NCBI GenBank assembly: GCA_965248255.1
Contig: CBDFIW010000003.1
Location: forward strand, 2,232,001 to 2,296,000
Origin: JAKZVK01 sp965248255
GTDB taxonomy: Bacteria > Acidobacteriota > Terriglobia > Bryobacterales > UBA6623
Direction of reading: 5' to 3'
DNA: 64,000 nt
In this document: piece after piece, positions 53,452 to 61,625 of the stretch
Layout of the letters: each line of letters starts with the position of its first letter
Numbering within the stretch: position 1 is the stretch's first letter
The notes under the pieces: generated by a model
What the model was told of the DNA's origin: nothing
Databases searched by the model: none
Seen by the model: the letters and a program-made list of their open reading frames with translations, nothing else
Position numbers and translations under genes: made by a program

Positions 53452-54402
53452 TCATGGAGTCGACGCCCCCGGTGATGCGACGTTCTGTGCTCCGTTGCGC
53501 ACGCCATGTAGGAACTTGTCGATAGTCAGTTCGTAGATGGTCAGCGAGCGTCGCTGCCAATAGCGCTTCTCCAGCTCGTTGGCTTGGTGCTGGATGGCCC
53601 AAGAGGCGTATTTCTTGCGAGGATACGACTGCCAAATCTTGTAGAGGATGACGCGCAGGTTCCAATCGCGGAGGCCGTAACCAAGAAACAGAAAGTGGCT
53701 CTTGCGGAAGGGCTTCGCGAAAGGCTTGGGTATGGCGATCTTGGAAGTCATCCGCGAGAGAAACTCGACGTAGTCGTCCTCGGTAATCACATAGCTGTCT
53801 CGCTCCTCATCCTCGGGGTCGGCCGATCCATGCATTTTGAAAAGGATCGGCGACTGGCCGACCGGTAGATCAAGGTCGTCGGCATAACACTCCAGCGGTT
53901 CGTCCTCGCCCGGCTGCCAGACAAGGAACGTCGTTTCATCGGTCCGATAGATGACTTTGTGGAATGTGCGGCCCTTGGCATGGAAAGATTGCTCCATGAG
54001 GTCGTCATAATTTGTGGTGACGATAACAAGGTTGTCGAATTCGGCCAAGTACTCGTGCAGCGGGCCTGGCTCGTACTTTTTCTTGGCCGAGAAGACCTTG
54101 TGCAGCTGATCGTCGAGCGCTCCACGGCCTGCGACGCCGTCAAAGAACTGCGCTACCCGAGCAAGGTCCGCTTCCTCGCCCGACGGATATCCGCTCTTTT
54201 GATCCAGGTAATTGGTGAGTTCCCCAGCGCTGGGGAGGAAATCGGCCCCGGGTGAGCTCCAGGTGTTTGCCGATTTGCGGTGCCCGAGCGACGCACCCGC
54301 CCCTAGGAACGGTATGACTTTGCCCTCGGCGAGGCCCTCGCGTATCAGCTCAAATGGGGGATTTTCGATTGACGGGGGAGACGATTGTTGAGCCGAGGAC
54401 AT
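53452..54402 (-). CDS. SIR2-like NAD-consuming domain protein
   Basis: Start ATG 54402 (MSSAQQSSPPSIENPPFELI); the upstream extension is unlikely. The SIR2_2-type Rossmann domain shows VIPFLGAGASLG (nucleotide loop, 30-40), LVIVTTNYDDLMEQ with Asn131, ILFKMHGSADPEDE with the catalytic-type His191, YVITEDDYVEFLSRM and FLFLGYGLRDWNLR. The C-terminus is a helical extension. Proteins with this Asn/His pair in phage-defence systems (for example Thoeris ThsA-like and SIR2-containing systems) degrade NAD+. The stop overlaps the nSTAND start (ATGA), so effector and sensor appear co-translated. The gene is intact although its partner is interrupted. Confidence 0.85.
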   Translation of the reverse strand: MSSAQQSSPPSIENPPFELIREGLAEGKVIPFLGAGASLGHRKSANTWSSPGADFLPSAGELTNYLDQKSGYPSGEEADLARVAQFFDGVAGRGALDDQLHKVFSAKKKYEPGPLHEYLAEFDNLVIVTTNYDDLMEQSFHAKGRTFHKVIYRTDETTFLVWQPGEDEPLECYADDLDLPVGQSPILFKMHGSADPEDEERDSYVITEDDYVEFLSRMTSKIAIPKPFAKPFRKSHFLFLGYGLRDWNLRVILYKIWQSYPRKKYASWAIQHQANELEKRYWQRRSLTIYELTIDKFLHGVRNGAQNVASPGASTP

Positions 54403-54583
54403 ACCATCGACTAGTTCATGCGATAAGCGAGGATTTCCGACCTGGCTCCTCTTACTGCACCAGTCTACGCCCTCATGGGGCGAAGCACAACCATTTCCCC
54501 ACCCGGGAAAGTGGAGATCCGGGTCAAAACCTGGCACGTTGTGCAGATCATAGATCGGATAGAGGTCTCCCTTCCCTAGATGA

Positions 54584-55231
54584 TCAACCCGAGGCCACTT
54601 CCATCCATTGGGCTAGGCGTGCGGTGAGGTCGTCGGCCAGCATGTCGGAGATGACGGCCACCGAGTCGGCGCCGGCTGCGAGGACTTGACGGGCGTTGGC
54701 GCGGGTGATGCCTCCGATGGCGACCAGAGGCTTGCTCGTGAGCGGGCGCAGCCGCGCCAGTTCGTCGAGGCCGACGGTGGGGTCGGGGTTGTCCTTGGAC
54801 GCGGTGCCGAAGATCGGGCCGATGGCGAGATAGTCGACCGGCTGGCGGGCGCCCTCGCGGAGTTGGTGTTCGTTGTGGGTGGAGAAGCCGACCACGAGCG
54901 AGGGGCCGACGAGTTGGCGGACGTCCGCGGGCGGCAGGTCGTCCTGGCCGACGTGAACACCGCCGGCGCCCACCATCATGGCGATGTCGGCGCGATCGTT
55001 GATGACATAGAGGGTTTTCGCGTCGCGCAGGATGCGGCCGATCTCTTCGGCTTGTGAGAACGCATCGCGGGTGTAGGCGGTCGTGTGGCGGAACTGCACG
55101 ATGCCGGCGCCGGCTTGCACCAAGGCGCGCGCCATGTCGCCCGGTGTGAGCCCCCGTTCCGCCAGCAGCGAGCTGTCTATGATCGGATAGAGCCGGGGCA
55201 GTTGCAAGGCCGGAGTCCGCTCAGCGCTCAC
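54584..55231 (-). CDS. thiE: thiamine-phosphate synthase
   Basis: The 215-residue TIM-barrel product has ThiE landmarks: YPIIDSSLLAERGLTPGDMA, GAGIVQFRHTTAYTRDA, TLYVINDRADIAMMVGAGGV, HVGQDDLPPADVRQLVG, VVGFSTHNEHQL, DYLAIGPIFGTASKDNPDPT and PLVAIGGITRANARQVLAAG. It joins the thiazole and pyrimidine moieties of vitamin B1. Start GTG 55231 lies inside the end of the GH-type gene (11-base overlap), so coupling with that gene is structural rather than functional. No other thi gene is near. Confidence 0.95.
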   Translation of the reverse strand: MSAERTPALQLPRLYPIIDSSLLAERGLTPGDMARALVQAGAGIVQFRHTTAYTRDAFSQAEEIGRILRDAKTLYVINDRADIAMMVGAGGVHVGQDDLPPADVRQLVGPSLVVGFSTHNEHQLREGARQPVDYLAIGPIFGTASKDNPDPTVGLDELARLRPLTSKPLVAIGGITRANARQVLAAGADSVAVISDMLADDLTARLAQWMEVASG

Positions 55232-57083
55232 GCTCGCGCTCCCAGTAGGCCATCTCGGTCGAGACCATCAGGGCCATGGCGCCGCCGCGATCGTCGTGTC
55301 CCAGGATGGCCGTACGGTCGAAGTAGCCGTGCAGGCTCTTCTGCTTGCCGGTGCCGGTGCACACGTCAACCAGTTCGCCCGTCGGTGCGATGCGAGTGCG
55401 GATGGCGTACCAGGCCTTGTCGATCACCGGTTCGTACTTCGCCCGATCGAGCCAGCCCGATCGGACACCCCGCACCATGGCGAAGGTGATCATCGAGGTG
55501 GAGGAAAGCTCGCGGTAGCTTTCCGGGTGGTCGATGACTTGATGCCACATGCCGGTCGGGTCTTGATGGGGCAGTAGCGCTTCGAGATGGGCCCGGAAGG
55601 CGTCGAGCATCTCGGTGCGGCCGGCGTGGATTTCCGGCATAGCGGTCAGGCCAAAGGCCAAGCCGAGGGCGGGGAAGCCGTTGCCGCGTCCCCAGGCGGC
55701 TTCGTCGAGGGGGGAGTGGCGGTAGAGGCCGTCGGGGCGGAGGTCGAGGTCGAGCATGAACTTGAGATGCCGCAGGGCCATGTCGAAGTACTTCGTCTCC
55801 CCGGTGAGTTGGCCGACCTCGGCGAGAATGGCGCAGCCCATGAAGACGGCGTCGCTCATCTCATTGTGAAAAGGCACCGAGGCCTTGGGGTGGCCGTCTT
55901 CGTCGAAGCCGAGGTCGGCCGGCGCTCGGGCCAAGTCGATGTACCTCTTGTTACCTGTCGCGCGGGCCAGCTTGCTGAAGATGAGGTGGCCCGACAGATT
56001 GCTGCCGGAGGTCCGATCGGGTAGCGTCGCTTTCTCATCCCGGACATAGGGACCGACAATCTGCTCGACGTCGGCGAGGTGGCTGGGGTCGTTGGACAAG
56101 TCGCCTAGGCGAACACGGCCGACCAGCGCCAGCGCGGGGATGTAGGCGACTTGGTCGAGCTTGTGGCCGTAGTGCTTCGCCAGTTGAGCGGCGATTTCGA
56201 GAGGGGTGCGATCAAGCCTGCGTTGGATCTCACGCCGGGCGGGCGACGGGACTTGAGGTTCGGTCCGCTGCAGAATCTGCAACAGGTCCTCCAGAAACCT
56301 GACGTGCCTGGCTTCCGACACCCGGAAACTCAGGGCAGAGACCGGGCCGATGCCGCTCGGCGCGCCACGAATGAGCTGTGCGGAGAGCCGGTCGGCCCGC
56401 GTCGTGCGCGCGGCACGGGGCTGGAGCTTTACCGCGAGGTCCTGTAATCGCAGTTGCGGGTCCGGCCATTCGGGAGGCAAGAACTCCCACACGGATTGGG
56501 CTCCGCTGCTGACTTCGATCACTACATCCGGGGCATGCATCCCGATCCAACGCCAGAGGTAGGCCGCTTCGGGATCGGTGGCACTGTTGTAGGCCGTCCC
56601 GTGGGGTCGGTAACCGCGCGCCGGCTCACCACCCGAGCCGTTGGACGAGCCGACGCCGATCGCCCAACCGTCCGGATTCGCCACCGGGGTCGCCGAGAGC
56701 GCGTACCGTTGGCGGTAGGGCTCCGCTTGCGCGTCCGTGTAGAACCATTGCAGCGCTGCGAGCGTCGCTTGGACGGAGGCGTCGGAACCATCGAGGCCCC
56801 CGACTAACAGGATGCGGGTCTTCCGAGTGTGATAGTCGAGGTCGTCCTCGGTCAGCAGGGAAGGAATCGGGGTGCCCTGGCGGGTGACACCGATCGATGA
56901 GTGGATGACGTTGAGGATTTGGACTCCGGCAACGAGGCGGTCGATCTTCTGGCGGGGTGTTTGAGCGAGGGCGGCGGGTGCGGCCAGGAGGGCTGCAAGG
57001 ACGCAGGCTTCGACGAGCCGTGTTGTGAGGCGGGCTGTTCGCGCCAATTCGAGCTGATTCTGGGAAAAGAAGCTCATGTGCAT
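55221..57083 (-). CDS. M14-like domain fused to GH88/GH105-type hydrolase
   Basis: Start ATG 57083 or 57077, followed by a signal peptide (VEACVLAALLAAPAALAQ). Residues about 40-270 look like a carboxypeptidase-M14 relative (KTRILLVGGLDGSDASVQAT, LSATPVANPDGWAIGV, WIGMHAPDVVIEVSSG) but the zinc HxxE motif is replaced (GGLDGSDAS), so it is likely non-catalytic. The C-terminal 300 residues have the (alpha/alpha)6 barrel of unsaturated glycuronyl hydrolases: LSGHLIFSKLARATGNKRYI, FMGCAILAEVGQLTGETKYF, LDLRPDGLYRHSPLDEAAWG, RGNGFPALGLAFGLT, WHQVIDHPESYRELSSTSMI. Probably degrades a uronate-containing or sugar polymer in the periplasm. It lies next to DUF1080. Confidence 0.8.
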   Translation of the reverse strand: MHMSFFSQNQLELARTARLTTRLVEACVLAALLAAPAALAQTPRQKIDRLVAGVQILNVIHSSIGVTRQGTPIPSLLTEDDLDYHTRKTRILLVGGLDGSDASVQATLAALQWFYTDAQAEPYRQRYALSATPVANPDGWAIGVGSSNGSGGEPARGYRPHGTAYNSATDPEAAYLWRWIGMHAPDVVIEVSSGAQSVWEFLPPEWPDPQLRLQDLAVKLQPRAARTTRADRLSAQLIRGAPSGIGPVSALSFRVSEARHVRFLEDLLQILQRTEPQVPSPARREIQRRLDRTPLEIAAQLAKHYGHKLDQVAYIPALALVGRVRLGDLSNDPSHLADVEQIVGPYVRDEKATLPDRTSGSNLSGHLIFSKLARATGNKRYIDLARAPADLGFDEDGHPKASVPFHNEMSDAVFMGCAILAEVGQLTGETKYFDMALRHLKFMLDLDLRPDGLYRHSPLDEAAWGRGNGFPALGLAFGLTAMPEIHAGRTEMLDAFRAHLEALLPHQDPTGMWHQVIDHPESYRELSSTSMITFAMVRGVRSGWLDRAKYEPVIDKAWYAIRTRIAPTGELVDVCTGTGKQKSLHGYFDRTAILGHDDRGGAMALMVSTEMAYWERERER

Positions 57084-57118
57084 GCTAGTGGCGACGGGGT
57101 GGACGCAGCGGTCCACCC

Positions 57119-57769
57119 CTACAGCTCCTTGATGCGGATGTTACGCAGGCGGACCTCCATCGGCTTGCCGCTATGTAATTGAATAGCGATCACACCGCCG
57201 GACGCACGATCGTCTCTCGTGTCGATGGTGACGAGACCGTTCAGCGTCAATCGAACGTGGTCGCCCTTGGCGTAAATCTCGTACTCGTTCCAGCCGCCGA
57301 CGCGGACGACGGACTTACCTTTGAGCCACCCCTCGGCGGGCGTTTTCATCACGTTGCGGCCACGGCCCTTCTCCTCGTAGAAGTTACCCCAGGCCGACCG
57401 CTCGCCGGCGTCGGAGGCGTCGGCTTGGTAGCCCTTGACGACCCAGTCCGGGAAGACCTGGCTGCGGAATTGGATGCCCGTGTTGCCATTACGGAGCTTT
57501 AGCTCAAGCCGCAGGATGAAGTCGGAGAACGGATGCTCGTGGACCAGGAAGGTGTTCTGCTCGATGGAGTGCTTGTCGGATGAGCCGACGATTGCGCCGT
57601 CTTCGACGCGCCAGAGGCGCGGGGCGCCGTCCCAGCCGGCGAGGGTGCGGCCGTTGAAGAGGAGAGTGTAGCCTTGCTGGGTCTCTTCGGCGGTGAGGTG
57701 GTTGGGCGGTTTTTCCGCCGCGTACGCGAATAGGGCGGTGAGGAGGAAGAGTGGGAGGACCTTCGTCAT
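57119..57769 (-). CDS. DUF1080 family (3-keto-disaccharide hydrolase-like) exported protein
   Basis: Start ATG 57769 with signal peptide (MTKVLPLFLLTALFAYAAEK). The jelly-roll body has QQGYTLLFNGRTLAGWDGAP, LWRVEDGAIVGSSDKHSIEQ, SDFILRLELKLRNGNTGIQF, YQADASDAGERSAWGNFYEE, GGWNEYEIYAKGDHVRLTLN and IAIQLHSGKPMEVRLRNIRI, the full DUF1080 pattern with usual length. Recent work on this family links it to cleavage of 3-keto sugars. It is co-directional with the GH-type gene, which begins 36 bases beyond, so both may be one carbohydrate-use operon. Confidence 0.9.
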   Translation of the reverse strand: MTKVLPLFLLTALFAYAAEKPPNHLTAEETQQGYTLLFNGRTLAGWDGAPRLWRVEDGAIVGSSDKHSIEQNTFLVHEHPFSDFILRLELKLRNGNTGIQFRSQVFPDWVVKGYQADASDAGERSAWGNFYEEKGRGRNVMKTPAEGWLKGKSVVRVGGWNEYEIYAKGDHVRLTLNGLVTIDTRDDRASGGVIAIQLHSGKPMEVRLRNIRIKEL

Positions 57770-57789
57770 CAGATGGTGGACGGGAATCA

Positions 57790-58193
57790 CTATACTCTAC
57801 CCCGCCTGGTGCGGAGGAGGGCAACGGACCTGCGTCGCAGAGGCTTGCGCCGTAGGTTAGATATGTCTCCCCACCGCCGAGGCTCTCGGTTTGAAACCCC
57901 GTGAAGGGGCGTGAAGAGGGCCTTCCGTCGACCGAACCGTCACGTTCCACAACGCCACAAAGCGGCCCTTCCGTCCCGGAGTGGCCGCCAGTTTCGTCCG
58001 ACAGTGTCGGCCTAAGTTTCCCCGGAATCACCGCCGCTGCCGCTGTGCTCCACTGTTAAATAATTGATCCCAAAGACCTTTCTTCTTTCAGCCCAAGATG
58101 GCATCTTGCTTGCTCTATCAGGTTGGGTCATCCGTTGGAGCCTGGAAGGCGACGGATCCCGCATCGAATCCATGAGACCAAGGAGCAGGAGAC
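57790..58193. other. intergenic, divergent spacer
   Basis: No ORF with coding quality was seen on either strand over about 400 bases. It separates divergent genes and should hold their promoters. A run TGTTAAATAATTGATCCC at about 58053 is the only AT-rich stretch and may contain a -10 region. Confidence 0.4.
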
Positions 58194-59069
58194 ATGAAGC
58201 ACGGTTCCTTCGAATCCCCTTGGCGCGTCCCGTGGCTGCTGGCGGTGCTGATGCTGCTCGCCGCGCCCCTCAGTGCGGCGCGCCCCGCGCCCAAGACGCT
58301 GGCGGCTTTTGAAGACTATCTCCGCGAAAAGGAGAAGCGCCTGGAGCGGCGACTCACCGGCGAGCAGAGCTTCTTGTGGGCTCTCGAGTCCGCCGAACGA
58401 GAGCGGGGGCTGCGGCGAGGCGAGATCTACGTCAAGCCTCGTAGCGGAAAGGGCGAGGTCGATATTCACCGCGGCCTGGTTCACGACTGGGTGGGAGCGG
58501 TATTCATCCCCGGGGTAACGCTGGAAGAGACGCTGTCGACGATCCAAGACTACGACAATCACAAGCGATTCTACTCGGGCGAAGTGACGGACTCGAAGCT
58601 ACTGGAGCAGAAAGGGGATGACTATCGTGTGTTCTTGCGTCTGCAGAAGCACAAGATCATCACTGTCGTCCTCAATACGCAGCATATGGTTCGCTACCAC
58701 CGTCTGGATTCGGGCCGCGCTTACAGCCGCTCCTACAGCACGGCCATCCGGGAGGTAAGCCGGCCCGGTAAACCCAACGAAGCGGAGTTGCCGGTGGGGG
58801 AGGACCACGGCTTCTTGCAGCGTCTCCACAGTTATTGGCGCTTTCAAGAGACACCCCAGGGCGTGTACGTCGAAGGGGACGTTGTGGGGTTGACCCGCGG
58901 AGTCCCCTTCGGACTCGGCTGGCTGATCAAACCGATCATCCGGTCGCTGCCGAGGCACTCGCTCGAGACCACGCTGCGGGCCACGCGGGAGGCGGTCCTT
59001 TCACGGAACTCGACTCGCAGAGTCACCGAAGCACCCGGGCCGACGGTGTGCCTAGTCCATGCTGAATAG
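58194..59069 (+). CDS. exported START/SRPBCC-like protein
   Basis: The 291-residue product has a signal peptide (VPWLLAVLMLLAAPLSAARP), a charged helix (EDYLREKEKRLERRLTGEQS) and a START-like lipid-binding domain (VHDWVGAVFIPGVTLEETLS, TIQDYDNHKRFYSGEVTDSK, YRVFLRLQKHKIITVVLNTQ, GFLQRLHSYWRFQETPQGVY, VGLTRGVPFGLGWLIKPIIR). Role unknown; such proteins bind hydrophobic ligands in the periplasm. It overlaps the next gene by 11 bases (59059-59069), which suggests one operon with the VTT-type and radical SAM genes. Confidence 0.75.
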   Translation: MKHGSFESPWRVPWLLAVLMLLAAPLSAARPAPKTLAAFEDYLREKEKRLERRLTGEQSFLWALESAERERGLRRGEIYVKPRSGKGEVDIHRGLVHDWVGAVFIPGVTLEETLSTIQDYDNHKRFYSGEVTDSKLLEQKGDDYRVFLRLQKHKIITVVLNTQHMVRYHRLDSGRAYSRSYSTAIREVSRPGKPNEAELPVGEDHGFLQRLHSYWRFQETPQGVYVEGDVVGLTRGVPFGLGWLIKPIIRSLPRHSLETTLRATREAVLSRNSTRRVTEAPGPTVCLVHAE

Positions 59070-59667
59070 CCTGAAGGGCCCCCTTGCACAAAGTGTGCTG
59101 GGGCTGGGCCCTTGGGGGCCTTTCCTCATCGCCCTGCTGGACTCCGCCTTCATTCCGCTGGCTCAATCGGTCGACCTATTGATCCTGGTGCAAGCGGCCT
59201 CGGCTCCGGACACGGCCTACGTCACCGCGCTTCCGGCCGTGATCGGCTCGACACTAGGGTCGTTCATTCTGTATACGTTGGCCCGCCAGGGCGGCCGATG
59301 GCTGTTGGGGAAGAAACTGAGCGGCCCACAGGTTGAGAGAACGCACCGCCGGTTCGAAACGTACGGTGCGGGCGCGCTGATCCTGCCTACGATGCTTCCG
59401 CTGCCGCTTCCCGTACGTCCGCTGGTCATCGCCGCGGGCGTCTTTCGAATGAAGCCCGGGCGCTTCTTGGCCGCCATCGCGCCAGCGCGGACGGTGCGGT
59501 ACCTCGGGCTCGCCTTCGCGGCGGCGCACTTCGGAGAGTCGGTGTGGACGTTCCTGCAGCAATACGCGCTCGAACTGGCGGTGATGCTTGCCGTGCTGGG
59601 AGTCGTTGCGTTCGCCGTGCATCGTGGCCGCACGCCGCGGCGCCTTGGGACAACTTTCAGCCGCTAG
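59059..59667 (+). CDS. VTT/DedA-like membrane protein
   Basis: The 202-residue membrane protein starts MLNSLKGPLAQSVLGLGPWG and has the VTT (SNARE-associated) pattern: FLIALLDSAFIPLAQSVDLL, PAVIGSTLGSFILYTLARQG, GAGALILPTMLPLPLPVRPL and VIAAGVFRMKPGRFLAAIA, with five to six hydrophobic segments. DedA/TMEM41-type proteins move or flip lipids. It lacks the classical F(F/Y)GR motif of full DedA. It lies between a lipid-binding START-like gene and a radical SAM gene, which together hint at lipid modification. Confidence 0.8.
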   Translation: MLNSLKGPLAQSVLGLGPWGPFLIALLDSAFIPLAQSVDLLILVQAASAPDTAYVTALPAVIGSTLGSFILYTLARQGGRWLLGKKLSGPQVERTHRRFETYGAGALILPTMLPLPLPVRPLVIAAGVFRMKPGRFLAAIAPARTVRYLGLAFAAAHFGESVWTFLQQYALELAVMLAVLGVVAFAVHRGRTPRRLGTTFSR

Positions 59668-59698
59668 TCGTTTAGTATCAAGGAGGAGATCCGGAACG

Positions 59699-60739
59699 CT
59701 GGGCCAAACCAACACACGAAAGAACCTGCGCCGGCGGCTGCGGTCGATCAGCCGGCGGTGGCGGGAGTTCCGCATGGTGGCGCACGGACTTGCGTCGAAG
59801 AGCCACCCCATCCTGGTCCATCTGATCCCGACTCGGCGCTGCAATCTCTCTTGCACCTATTGCAACGAGTACGACAGCCACTCGCCGCCGGTGCCGATCG
59901 AGAGGCTCCTGTCTCGGGTGGACCACCTGGCGAGGCTGGGTACGAGCATCGTGACCATTAGCGGCGGCGAGCCGTTCCTGCATCCCGAACTCGACGACGT
60001 GATTCGCCGCATTCGAAGTCACGGCATGATGGCGGGGGTCATCACCAACGGCTATCTGCTGACCGCCGAGCGCATCGAGCGCTTGAACCGGGCGCGGCTC
60101 GATCATCTGCAGATCAGCATCGACAACGTGGAACCGGACGAGGTGTCGAAAAAGAGCTTAAAGGTCCTCGACAAGAAGCTCCGACTGCTGGCCGAACATG
60201 CAGACTTCCACGTAAATATCAACTCTGTGCTCGGCTCCGCGGTACGGAACCCGGAAGACGCGCGGGTGGTCACTCAGCGCGCGCTGAGCTACGGTCTCGC
60301 CAGTACGGTCGGCGTTATCCACGACGGCAGCGGGCAACTGCGGGCGCTCAGCCCCGAGCAGCGGCGCATATTCGAACAGGTGCGCCACCTGGCGAACAGT
60401 TCGTTCGGACGGATCAACGTCTACAACCCCTTCCAGGCCAACTTGGTCGCCGGCAAGCCGAACAACTGGTGGCGCTGCCGCGCCGGGGCCCGTTATCTCT
60501 ATGTTTGCGAAGACGGGCTGGTTCACTACTGCTCCCAGCAGCGCGGCCACCCCGGCGTTCCGCTGGAAGACTACACGCGGGAAGATATCCGGCGCGAATA
60601 CCTGACCGAGAAGGGCTGCGCGCCCTACTGCACCATTTCCTGCGTGCATCAGGTGTCGGTCATCGATCGTTGGCGCGACCCGCAAACGCGGAAATTCGAC
60701 GTCGAGGCGACGCCGGATCTCGTCCAGATCAACAACTGA
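59699..60739 (+). CDS. radical SAM enzyme with Cys-rich C-terminus
   Basis: The core includes CNLSCTYC (C48, C52, C55 when counted from 59699), SIVTISGGEPFLHPELDDVI, MMAGVITNGYLLTAERIERL and RARLDHLQISIDNVEPDEVS, a complete AdoMet radical fold. The C-terminal part has further cysteines (WWRCRAGARYLYVCEDGLVH, YCSQQRG, KGCAPYCTISCVHQ), which may hold an extra cluster of the SPASM or twitch type. The start is uncertain: AGGAGGAG (59681-59688) is followed 10 bases later by CTG 59699, and the first in-frame ATG is 59774 (MVAHGLASKSHPILV). Substrate unknown; operon context suggests lipid or envelope work. Confidence 0.85.
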   Translation: MGQTNTRKNLRRRLRSISRRWREFRMVAHGLASKSHPILVHLIPTRRCNLSCTYCNEYDSHSPPVPIERLLSRVDHLARLGTSIVTISGGEPFLHPELDDVIRRIRSHGMMAGVITNGYLLTAERIERLNRARLDHLQISIDNVEPDEVSKKSLKVLDKKLRLLAEHADFHVNINSVLGSAVRNPEDARVVTQRALSYGLASTVGVIHDGSGQLRALSPEQRRIFEQVRHLANSSFGRINVYNPFQANLVAGKPNNWWRCRAGARYLYVCEDGLVHYCSQQRGHPGVPLEDYTREDIRREYLTEKGCAPYCTISCVHQVSVIDRWRDPQTRKFDVEATPDLVQINN

Positions 60740-60992
60740 CGGCCGCTGACTTGTCCAAATTCGAACCTCAACACCATGTCTCTCCGGCTTGGTGCTGCAG
60801 CCACCGTGGCGCAACACCCTCGCACCGCCACTCAGAGCCGCAGGCGTGAGCCTGCGCTGATCAACCGCCACCGACGCAGCAGCCTTCTTTGTACCGCAAC
60901 CGCCGACCCGCCACAACTGAACCGCGGACGGGAGTCCGTGGTCCCCTGCAGCGACGCACCAGCCCCAACACGCACGCCCGTCCGACCCGCCC

Positions 60993-61048
60993 ACGATTCA
61001 CGAATCACGGTTCACGAATCACGGTTCACGGTTCACGAATCACGATTA
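60993..61048. repeat. short direct repeats (GTTCACGAATCACG type)
   Basis: A 56-base tract built of ATTCACGA/TTCACGAATCACGG units repeated about four times, in a 380-base region without genes. Such motifs are common interspersed or boundary repeats; no ORF crosses them. Confidence 0.7.
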
Positions 61049-61122
61049 GCCACCTCGGCCCTTAGCGCGGATCTCGGTTGTGAGATCCGCGGCTTTGCTT
61101 CTGGCACCCTGCCCAGCTTCAG

Positions 61123-61293
61123 ATGTCGCAGCCGAAGAGGGCTGTCTACGTCTGTCTGGACGCCGACGTTCTCGACTGGCTGAAGTCCAAGGGCAAGGGC
61201 TATCAGACCCGCATGAACGCCATGCTACGCGCGCTGATGGAAAGCGGCCGGCACCCACACTGGGGCGTTATACGTCATTCTGGCGGCCTCTGA
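61123..61293 (+). CDS. BrnA-like antitoxin, orphan
   Basis: ATG 61123 encodes 56 residues: MSQPKRAVYVCLDADVLDWL then KSKGKGYQTRMNAMLRALME. This matches the C-terminal DNA-binding part of BrnA antitoxins (V-x-L-R-L-D-x-D-V-x-x-W-F...G-x-G-Y-Q-T-R-x-N-A-x-L-R-A-Y-M). The toxin BrnT normally precedes brnA; none is visible in the 380 bases upstream. The last residues (HPHWGVIRHSGGL) are not typical. It may be a remnant or a shortened regulator. Confidence 0.65.
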   Translation: MSQPKRAVYVCLDADVLDWLKSKGKGYQTRMNAMLRALMESGRHPHWGVIRHSGGL

Positions 61294-61502
61294 CTCTACA
61301 CTGGCCGACTAGGGAGGACCTATGAGCGAAATTTCACGCAACTCCTTCTGGATCAGAGAATTGCCCACCCGGCGACCCGAATTGAGTAGGACGTGACTTC
61401 CGGACTCTTCGAACCCGGCCTGAACGTCCTGGCGATACCATCCGGAGCTAACGTGTTGCCGATCAGCGGTCGGACGCAGGCCGGTCCGTCTCCATCGGCT
61501 GG

Positions 61503-61625
61503 CTAGGCCGACTCCTTGGGCCGCTCCCACCGCCACACCGGGCCGTCCTCGGGGTCCTCGACCTCGCCGGTCCGCATGAACCCACACTCCTCCAGAACCC
61601 GCGTCGAGGCATCAACGCGTCGGTA
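61503..61625 (-). pseudogene. GNAT acetyltransferase C-terminal remnant
   Basis: About 37 residues, ASTRVLEECGFMRTGEVEDP and EDGPVWRWERPKES, are the conserved end of RimJ/RimL-type GNAT enzymes (S-x-R-V-L-E-K-x-G-F-x-x-x-G). The acetyl-CoA loop and everything before it are missing. Confidence 0.7.

Larger units (their letters stand above)
49648..53455 (-). pseudogene. nSTAND NTPase with TM, coiled coil and WD40-like repeats, interrupted by an IS
   Basis: ATG 53455 (overlapping the SIR2 stop, ATGA) starts MTDAAPSPALSEQEPIKVKS. An entry motif PYVGLVPYDESDARFFFGRE and Walker A GASGVGKSS (60-68) follow. The IS5-type element then interrupts after about residue 155 (VNVTREATLG). The other part resumes HLAEVIEDATEKLDGDLFLI with Walker B LFLILDQFEEYFLYK and nSTAND1 text (FLVSLREDSVSKLDRFKRLI, EDRLYAGEVSIETELVDEVV). 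Further on come one TM helix (LLLAAAVVLVAVGVAAFSWY), a long coiled coil (AEAERLQQVADAATSEAKAE onward) and degenerate propeller repeats to 49648. The intact protein had about 1000 residues. Excising the element with one duplicated base restores the frame. STAND proteins are stress or phage-triggered switches. Confidence 0.8.

Noticed and set aside
61309..61587. 92-aa reverse ORF
   Set aside because: Overlaps the GNAT remnant in another frame and has no recognised motif or ribosome site.
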